Source: Chinchilla lanigera
Lineage: Eukaryota > Chordata > Mammalia > Rodentia > Chinchillidae
Direction of reading: 5' to 3'
NCBI RefSeq assembly: GCF_000276665.1
Contig: NW_004955464.1
Coordinates: 11,663,532-11,727,531, forward strand
Length of the DNA: 64,000 nt
The position numbers were made by a program, and so were the translations under genes. Positions 57,668 to 64,000 of this stretch are shown here, in pieces; within the stretch, counting starts at the first letter, position 1, and each line of letters begins with the position of its first letter. Under the pieces are notes generated by a model. It ran no database searches and was not told where the DNA came from. It was given only the letters and a program-made list of their open reading frames with translations.

Positions 57668-57721
57668 TCGTTTTGGAGTACTGGGGACTAAACCTAGGGA
57701 CTTGCACTAGACAAGGGCTCT
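57668..57721 (-). mobile_element. ID-type SINE fragment
   Basis: gtactggggactaaacctag, ggacttgcactagacaaggg, ctc. The A-box side is lost. Confidence 0.55.
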
Positions 57722-57736
57722 ATGTTTTTAAAACTT

Positions 57737-57850
57737 TTTAAAATTTTGAGACAGGGTCTTCATCAGTTGCCCAGGTTGGTTTTAAACTTGTGCTCCTCCT
57801 TGCTTGACCTTCCAAGTAGCTGGGGTTACAGGTATGCCTGCTATACCCTA
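57737..57850 (-). mobile_element. B1-like SINE, diverged
   Basis: aattttgagacagggtcttc, ttgcccaggttggttttaaa, caagtagctggggttacagg. Confidence 0.75.
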
Positions 57851-57897
57851 CATGATAGTTGTTTTTATAAAGTATTTCTTTTCTTTAAAAAGAGCAT

Positions 57898-58050
57898 TTT
57901 AGCCAGGCTTATGGCACACTCCTATAGTCCCAGCATTTGGGAGGCTGAAGCAGGAAGATTGCAAGTTGGAGACCATCCTGGGCTGCATAGTGAGTTCAAG
58001 GCCAACTTGAACTACATAATGAGACCCTTCTCAAAAATAAAAACAAAAAA
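57898..58050 (+). mobile_element. B1-like SINE, long form
   Basis: tagccaggcttatggcacac, gcatttgggaggctgaagca, doubled centre (gttcaaggccaacttgaact), ataatgagacccttctcaaa. Confidence 0.88.
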
Positions 58051-58117
58051 ATATCATTTAAAAATATATACATAAAAATAGCATTTGTGTTTTTCACAAT
58101 TGTAAAATTAGTACCTT

Positions 58118-59090
58118 GTTTTCACTGTTATAATAACTAATTTATCTTGCATTTTACAGAAGTCTATGAACGACTTTAAAAAAGCATCTCCTTACCCATC
58201 GTATTTCTCTGACAGTCGTTAAAGTAGGCAATAAGTATGTCAACAGTTTGAGCGTCAACAAGGATTTCAGATCAACCAACCACTCACCAAAGAACTTGGC
58301 AGCTTTTCTGTCTTGTTTTTAATACAGTGATATATCTACGCTGATGGTAAACCTGTCCGGCCAATTCCTCAAAACACACTTCGCAAAATCAGTGGTGATT
58401 AACAAATTAGTTAGCTTTGGTATATGGAGCTGTGCTTGCTTGCCTGTGACAGCCTGGAAGCCAGTTTTGATACTGGTAACAGAGCATCGAGAAGGACAAG
58501 TTTCACACTGTAAGATACAGAGCTGGGGGGAAAAAAAAATAGAGCCGGATGTCGTTCTGCAGAATTGTGTCTGGTGATCGGCATGTGTGACAAGTGACAT
58601 ATTCCTTGATATATCTTCTTAAGACATTTTCTGTTTCTGTTGGAATCTTCCTTTGATTACAAGTTGGTTATTGCCATCTGTAGAACCACTTGTACCCAAT
58701 TCTACCAATAAAAACACAAAGAGATGTTTGGGCTGATAATGTAATGGTTTACAGATATCCGTAAAGTTGACAAAAGAAGTTCTCCTGGTTCCTACTCGGA
58801 CGACCTGTGGAGGTTTCATGACAAATTTTCTTTTCTCTCCTGCAACCATACCTGCGTTCTTTTCCCTCATGATGTTGAGTACTCGATTCAGTAGCTCTTC
58901 AGATGTGTGGTCTCTCCGAGCCTGCCCAGGCAGGGCCTGTCTGCTTACTGAATGAGAGATCTTTGTCTTTTTTTCTGTCTTCATCTTCTAAAGCTTTGTC
59001 TTTTTCTAGTATTTCATCCTCATCTGGGAACTTGACATTCTTCTTTTTTTTCTTTTTATTGCCAAGCGTAATATCAAGGTGATCATTTGG
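58118..59090 (-). pseudogene. EIF2S2: EIF2S2 (eIF2 beta) processed pseudogene, 5'-truncated
   Basis: Read on the minus strand, an intronless copy of the eIF2 beta C-terminal half runs from about 59090 to a stop-equivalent TAA at 58409-58407, followed by about 290 bp of 3'UTR-like sequence. Recognisable segments are [61 protein letters not shown] and [16 protein letters not shown]. Relative to the parent as I remember it there are at least four lesions: small deletions near 58914 and 58630, an insertion near 58520-58540 (inside the zinc-finger region) and a 2-nt insertion near 58427. It cannot encode eIF2 beta. Direct repeats taaaattagtacctt (58103-58117) and taaaattagtatctt (59091-59105) match at 14 of 15 positions. 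On the pseudogene strand the site reads TT|AAAG, as expected for L1-mediated retroposition. It lies antisense inside MKNK1 intron 2. The poly(A) tail has decayed. Confidence 0.93.
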
Positions 59091-59178
59091 TAAAATTAGT
59101 ATCTTTAAGGTACCACATTCCCATAATACTTTTCCCTCATTGAATATTGAATTTCAGTACAGAGAAAAATATAGTTTT

Positions 59179-59280
59179 TAGTTTTTTTGGGGGAGGGGTG
59201 GTTCTGGTACCAGGAATCGAACTCCCGACCTCTTGCTTGCCAGGCAGGGCGCTGTGCTGCTGAGCTAAATCCCCAGCCCC
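59179..59280 (-). mobile_element. ID-type SINE with 13-bp target-site duplication
   Basis: ggttctggtaccaggaatcg, aactcccgacctcttgcttg, gctgagctaaatccccagcc. Direct repeats aaaatatagtttt lie at 59166-59178 and 59281-59293. It lies about 75 bp beyond the EIF2S2 pseudogene. Confidence 0.95.
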
Positions 59281-59499
59281 AAAATATAGTTTTAAAAACC
59301 ATAATCAGGTTCTAAATTCTAGATCTAAGTTCTAAATTCTAGTGTAAAGAAAAATTATGTATTTCATTAAAAAATAAAATTTGATTTAAATAACAGCATG
59401 AAAATAATTCCATTGTATACAATTTATATAACATTGAAAAATATGAAAAAGACAATACAGTCACACAGAGAACACTACTGTAGACTAGGGGTGGCCTGG

Positions 59500-59705
59500 A
59501 CTTGAAAGGGCCGCATCGAGTTTGAGTCTCAGTGAAGCTGTTAACTGTGTGTTTGGCATTTGGTAGGTTACCAGCTATATGCTCTGAGTGCGTTTCCTTA
59601 CCTGAAATATGGAATGGTATTTACCGTTTGGGATTACTGTAAGAATTAGCCACACATCTTATACCCAGCTCAGTGCTTGGCACATCATTGGTGCTCTTTA
59701 AAAGG
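59500..59705 (+). mobile_element. MIR SINE
   Basis: gtttgagtctcagtgaagct, gtaggttaccagctatatgc, ttccttacctgaaatatgga, cagctcagtgcttggcacat. Confidence 0.7.
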
Positions 59706-62700
59706 TAGTGGCATTGACAGTTTGGTGTATTTCTGTCCAGACTTTTCACTTTCTTGTGTGTTCACACATATACACCTCCACGTACACCTGTTTTTTGAAG
59801 CACATTTATATTAAGTATATCGTTGGGTCTTTCTAGCAAGCCTGTGAGGTGGGCAGGACAAATAGACAGAGCAGGCATATTTTTAAACCTGTTCTCTAGA
59901 CAGAAGAAGCTGAGATTCTGTGAGGCAAAAAGTGACTTGGCCTTGGTGCTGTGTGGTGGCATCTGGACCCGGATTTCCACCTTGGTGTCCTACGCCAAGC
60001 CCATGTGCCTTCCCTACGGCAGTGTGCTTCCTCGCCACCTCCACCAGGAATGCAGCGTGGGCCTCCAGACCCGCCGAGAGGAAGGTGAGGTCTAGAGACA
60101 GCAGGAGTGTTGAGAGCCTCCAGAGCAGCCGGGTCTGTCTGGAAACTGAGAAATGCGTACTTCTTTAAAATAACAGACACATTTTCCAACACCATGGCAA
60201 CAACCAGCCTTCTGGTTAGAAAGTTAAGGACCTTTGGTCATAGGGCCTGTGGAGAGGGAGCATGGCAGAGAATTAATGGATAGAATTCCTGAACCAAATG
60301 CATAGATGAGAAGAGCTGCATTTTCTGTGGGGCACAGATGTACCCACATTTCCTTCAGAGTAACTGGGGACCTACAGGGCCCCTGTGACACCCACTGCGC
60401 CTAATACTCACCGTGTGCATCATTTCATGTTGTTTCCATCTCAGTGCATGGTTTCTGAGGCTCATCTGTGTCTGACATTTGATGCCACAGCTTATCAAAG
60501 AGACAGAGTCTTGGCCTTAAGAACACAGGGGAGCTCTTAGCACCAAATCAAACCAGCACTGTAACAGAGCTCCTCACAGGAGGTTTGGGAGCAGAAGACT
60601 GAGCACAAACTCTAACTCCTCTGCAGTTATTGGGGGTAAAGGGTAGGGTTCCCTTTGTTTCAGAGAGACAAGGACTTTTAAACTGGTTTTGAAGGCCAAG
60701 AACTCTTCCTGTGCCAGGGGCCGCAGGTGGCCACGGTACAGCTTGACTGTGGGAACTTCTGCCTGAGGAAGCATTTATCCAGTGGTTGCAGGCATACCGA
60801 GTTAAGGGCCTGCTTGCCTTGGGTCACCACAGAAGGTGACTCCCTGTGGCCTGTCCCCGGAGGAGGGACTGGTAACCCCTTGGGGAGATTGTGCTACCTC
60901 TCATCACCTCCCACCTCTCACTGTGAAAGCAGGGAAGTTAAACGTGTTTCTTTCACCTCACTGTCTTTCTGCATTTTTCCTTTCTAGTTTCAAAAAAACT
61001 CGCAAGTTCTGTTTGCAAGGGCAGTCTTACCCATTTGTCCCTTCTGGTGTCTCCTCTTCCATTGAGATCCATGCAGAATAGACCAGGTACTCTGTCTTGT
61101 GTGTGTGAAGCCATAAAATCTAATATTGAGTGTTTGGCGGTGCCCAGAGCTATGCTGCTTGCACAAGAGGCTCCATAGACCTGCTGTGGTGAAGAGCAAG
61201 TATAAATTGTTGCTATCAGGGTTTTGTAGCTAGAGCCATAGTATGGCTGAGCGGCTCCTGTGAGTCACAATGCTGCCAGCTCTCCTGCTGCTCCTGTGCA
61301 CCACCTGCCTGTCGGCCGTTTCTTTCGCTTGTCTGCAGGCCCCAATCACAGTGTGAGCCTGGGAGGGAGAAGGAGCAAAGCCCCACACTTGGCTTGCCGC
61401 ACCGATAAGAAAATAGCTGGGACAGGGGCGGCACTGGACTGCGTGCAAGGTTAGGGCCCAAGGGACAGGATTCCTTCCTTCCCAACCTATTGCCCCCAAG
61501 GCCAGTGTTCCCTCCTCAAGCTCCTGAAGACGAGTGACCTTACATTCTATTTCTGTACAGTTTCTCACTATGTTCAACAAAGGCGCAGGGACAGCATTTT
61601 GCCTCCTGACTCACCTAGCTGAAGTTAGCATTCCAGTGCCAAGGTTTAATTCTTTGAATTCAAGATAGGATATTGTTGTCCCCACATGTAACTTGTGCCT
61701 AAAATTGTGGGATGAGATAATATTTTGAGGTCCTCTGTGGATTCTTTTTATCCGTGTGATTATCTGTTCTCTACTCTAAAGTATAACTGAATATCCGCTG
61801 TCACAGATTCCAGAAATAGAAGGAAGAATGCACCTAAACCGAGCTGTCGGACACTTGGCTGCAGAACCGTGTGTTCTACCTGGTGGTGTTGAAGGTGCAT
61901 TCTGTGTGCTTCCTCCTACTCCTCCTGGCTGCTGTGTGCTCACCCTGAGGACAGCGAGGAGACTGGCCTCAGCACTAATCAACTTTCTGGGCCGAATTGC
62001 CATTTTTCTGCTCATGTTCAGCTGGATCCTTTGAGAAAGGAGTGGGTCTTTCCCCTCAGTGGGCAGAGAGCCAGCTTCTATTTTACAATTTCTCAGAAAA
62101 GAAAAAAAAAAGTCCAGCAACCCAGAGCCTGTGTTTATTGAAGGCTGATCTAAAAGTCTCTCATACCGTGTGCCCCATCAGCACTCGAGTGCCTCTATTT
62201 TAGAAGGATGTAGAGGTTTAATCACCCTGGTGGGGATTTAGACCCAGAGACTTCGGAGAAATCTTATTATTTCTAACTGCAGGCAAAGAGTATTAAGGCT
62301 CCACTCTGGATCAGGGGCATGACATGTTCTATAAGTAATTTATCTTTAACAGGGGAAGGCCCCTACTAGAGTGGCCTAGAAACAGAACTGTGATTGGGCA
62401 CTGGCTCATGGTTCGTCCTTTTCTCTTTCCCTGTTTTGGTCTCCTGCATCTCCCTTCTGTCCTGACCTTTTCCTGCACATTCTACCCCGTATCTGTCTGC
62501 TTCTCTTTAACAGGGGAGCCAGGCACCTGCCAAGGAGAGACAATAACATGCACTCACTGACCTCTCCCAGCAGCCTGGCACAGGCCTGTCACTGCTGCAG
62601 GCTTCCGAATAGGTGTTCACTGTACCCTCTCCAAGGAAGGAGCGGGAGAAGGGAGACAGTGCTGCGGACTCCACAGGCACTCGCATCTGTGCTCCTAGGC

Positions 62701-62775
62701 ATGAAGAAACAAGGCCCACTCTCAGCCCCATACTCAGCCCTCTCATTACCCCCGGGGCAGCACCATGGGGGCCCA

Positions 62776-62894
62776 CATTTTTTTTCTTTCTTTCTTTTTT
62801 TTTGAGACAGGGCCTCACTGTGTAGCCTAAGCAGTCCTCCTGCCTCGGCCTCCTGAGTGCAGGGATTACAGGCATGTGCCACCATGCCCAGTGA
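62776..62894 (-). mobile_element. B1-like SINE, short form
   Basis: tttttttgagacagggcctc, actgtgtagcctaagcagtc, gcctcctgagtgcagggatt, gtgccaccatgcccagtgag. Confidence 0.88.
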
Positions 62895-63369
62895 GAGGCG
62901 CACATCTTTAGGGATGTCGCAGAGCCTCTGATTTCATCTGTATGAGCCCCACTGCCGCCCTCTCTCTGGCCCAGCTCCCTGGACCCTGCCTTCCTGGCAC
63001 TGAGGTTTGGGGCCATCACAGGTGGGGCTGTGTTCATGGACTCCTTGTGCTGTTCGGGGAATATGGTTTGGCCCATGGCAGATCTAAATCTATGTTCTAA
63101 TGAGCTTGGTTAGAGCAGGCTTCTGCTATCCTCTTCTAATCTAGCTTGCCTGTCTGAGTTCCTTTCCACAGTTAATGATCTCCCATAATGGTTTTGCCTT
63201 TAGTTTTGCCTCCTGGGTCAAAACAAATCAATAGTCCTCACAGATATTTAAAAACCATCAGTGTAAAGCTGCTGGGCACCGCCCCCCTCCCACTTTTCTC
63301 CTTCTGGGTAAACTTACAGCTTAGTCAGTACACTGCTGTTTCTCTCGTATCTCCTCTTGTCTCCCAGAG

Positions 63370-63469
63370 ATGGGCAGCAGTGAGCCCCTTCGCATCGCAG
63401 ACGGCAACAAGCGGAGGAAGAAGAAGCGGAAGGCCCGGGCCACTGACTCCTTGCCAGGAAGGTTTGAAG
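63370..63469 (+). CDS. MKNK1: MKNK1 (MNK1) first coding exon; gene continues beyond the window
   Basis: The acceptor tgtctcccag is at 63367 and the ATG at 63370-63372. The exon encodes 33 residues plus one base: MGSSEPLRIADGN, then KRRKKKRKARATDSLPGRFE. This matches the mouse MNK1 N-terminus, which also starts at MGSSEP (from memory). Family knowledge: MNK1 is a Ser/Thr kinase activated by ERK and p38. It docks on eIF4G and phosphorylates eIF4E Ser209. The N-terminal basic cluster seen here (residues 14-23) serves importin alpha and eIF4G binding. The kinase domain exons (ELLGEGAYAKVQG onwards) are not in the window. The donor gtttgttg at 63470 is weak. The intron is phase 1. Confidence 0.93.
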
Positions 63470-64000
63470 GTTTGTTGCTCCCACAGCCCTCATAGATGTG
63501 GGCCCATGGCTCTCCAGGCAGCGGTGCCTGTGGGTGCAGGTGACGGGATGCTGCATCTCAGCGGTGGGCAAGTTAACACAGGAGTGGTAGGGCGGCAGGG
63601 GGTTGACAAAGCTCTTGGACAGCACAATGGCCTCCCCCGGACAGTTAAGCACCCTCAGTGGGCAGGAAGACCAGTCTGTCAGAGCTGTACCTGGATTGCC
63701 TTGTGCGTCCTGGCACCTTGTCAGATGTGATCCTTACCCCAGCAGTTCCTGGAAGGGCTACTGAGAGGAGAACAACACATAAGAGGAAGCGAGAAATGCC
63801 AAAGGCCGAGGCTGCAATGACACTGTAGTCCTAGCTAAGGGGAGGATTCGACTCCTAGAGATCAAAGCTCCTTGTGCTGCGTGTGTGTCTGACTCCCTTT
63901 GAAAGGGTGTGTGTGGCCTGCAGCTCGGTGCTCAGGTAGTTATCACTGGGCGCACGATGGGGTGAAGTGAATCACTGAACACCTCCGCTGAGGACCAAAA
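63470..64000 (+). other. MKNK1 intron 3 (5' part)
   Basis: No further exon or repeat is recognised up to the window end. Confidence 0.7.

Larger units (their letters stand above)
52621..63367 (+). other. MKNK1 intron 2
   Basis: 10.7 kb with numerous SINEs (52774-54265, 57737-58050, 62776-62894), MIR and L2 relics, ID copies and the antisense EIF2S2 pseudogene. Beyond the pseudogene no exon is recognised. From 60200 to 62750 I see no repeat I can name; unrecorded alternative 5' exons there cannot be excluded. Confidence 0.65.

Noticed and set aside
58619..58984. 121-codon open frame with strong eIF2 beta similarity as a possible functional retrogene
   Set aside because: The frame holds only the middle part; several indels break the flanking coding parts including the zinc finger, and the 5' half is missing. 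Treated as a pseudogene.
62507..63076. 189-codon open frame on the minus strand
   Set aside because: The middle part is translated from a B1-like SINE (WWHMPVIPALRRPRQEDCL-type peptide) and the rest has no recognised similarity. It is intronic in MKNK1.
1..64000. CRISPR arrays, prokaryotic operons, phage or plasmid genes, endogenous retrovirus genes
   Set aside because: Repeats are dispersed mammalian SINEs, LINEs and microsatellites. No spaced direct-repeat array and no viral gag/pol/env-like frames were recognised.

Overview
This window is nuclear DNA from a placental mammal, almost certainly a non-murid rodent. Three protein-coding genes with introns lie in a row on the + strand, in the order ATPAF1 - MOB3C - MKNK1. 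This is the order I recall for human chromosome 1p33, read from the other strand. The rodent call rests on many B1-like (7SL-derived) SINEs and tRNA-derived ID-type SINEs. Both have a form unlike mouse, rat, squirrel or guinea pig consensus as I remember them. A castorimorph such as beaver is my best guess, but I cannot prove it from sequence alone.

Layout. (1) 1-19750: ATPAF1 exons 2-9 with their introns and the 3'UTR; exon 1 (start codon, transit peptide) lies before the window. (2) 19751-34150: intergenic, SINE-rich up to about 28 kb, then repeat-poor. (3) 34150-41960: MOB3C, with a CpG-island promoter interrupted by a 100-N assembly gap, three coding exons giving a complete 216-residue protein, and a 3'UTR whose polyadenylation region carries an ID SINE. 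(4) 44050-64000: the 5' part of MKNK1, with a CpG-island promoter, a probable 5'UTR exon at 52464-52620 and the first coding exon at 63370-63469; the kinase domain lies beyond the window. MKNK1 intron 2 holds an antisense, 5'-truncated processed pseudogene of EIF2S2 (eIF2 beta) flanked by matching target-site duplications.

The three genes do not form a functional pathway. ATPAF1 is a mitochondrial F1-ATPase assembly chaperone, MOB3C is a MOB-family adaptor, and MKNK1 is the MAPK-activated kinase that phosphorylates eIF4E. Their linkage is ancestral synteny. The rest of the window is introns and intergenic DNA made of SINEs, old MIR/L2/L1/DNA-transposon fragments and microsatellites.

I found no CRISPR array, prokaryotic system, endogenous retrovirus or new multi-gene system. 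The most notable points are the ID insertion 9 bp after the likely MOB3C poly(A) signal, the antisense EIF2S2 retrocopy inside MKNK1, a head-to-head SINE foldback in MKNK1 intron 1, and a perfect 22-bp tandem duplication just upstream of ATPAF1 exon 3. Orthology calls and comparisons with human or mouse proteins are from memory, without database searches.
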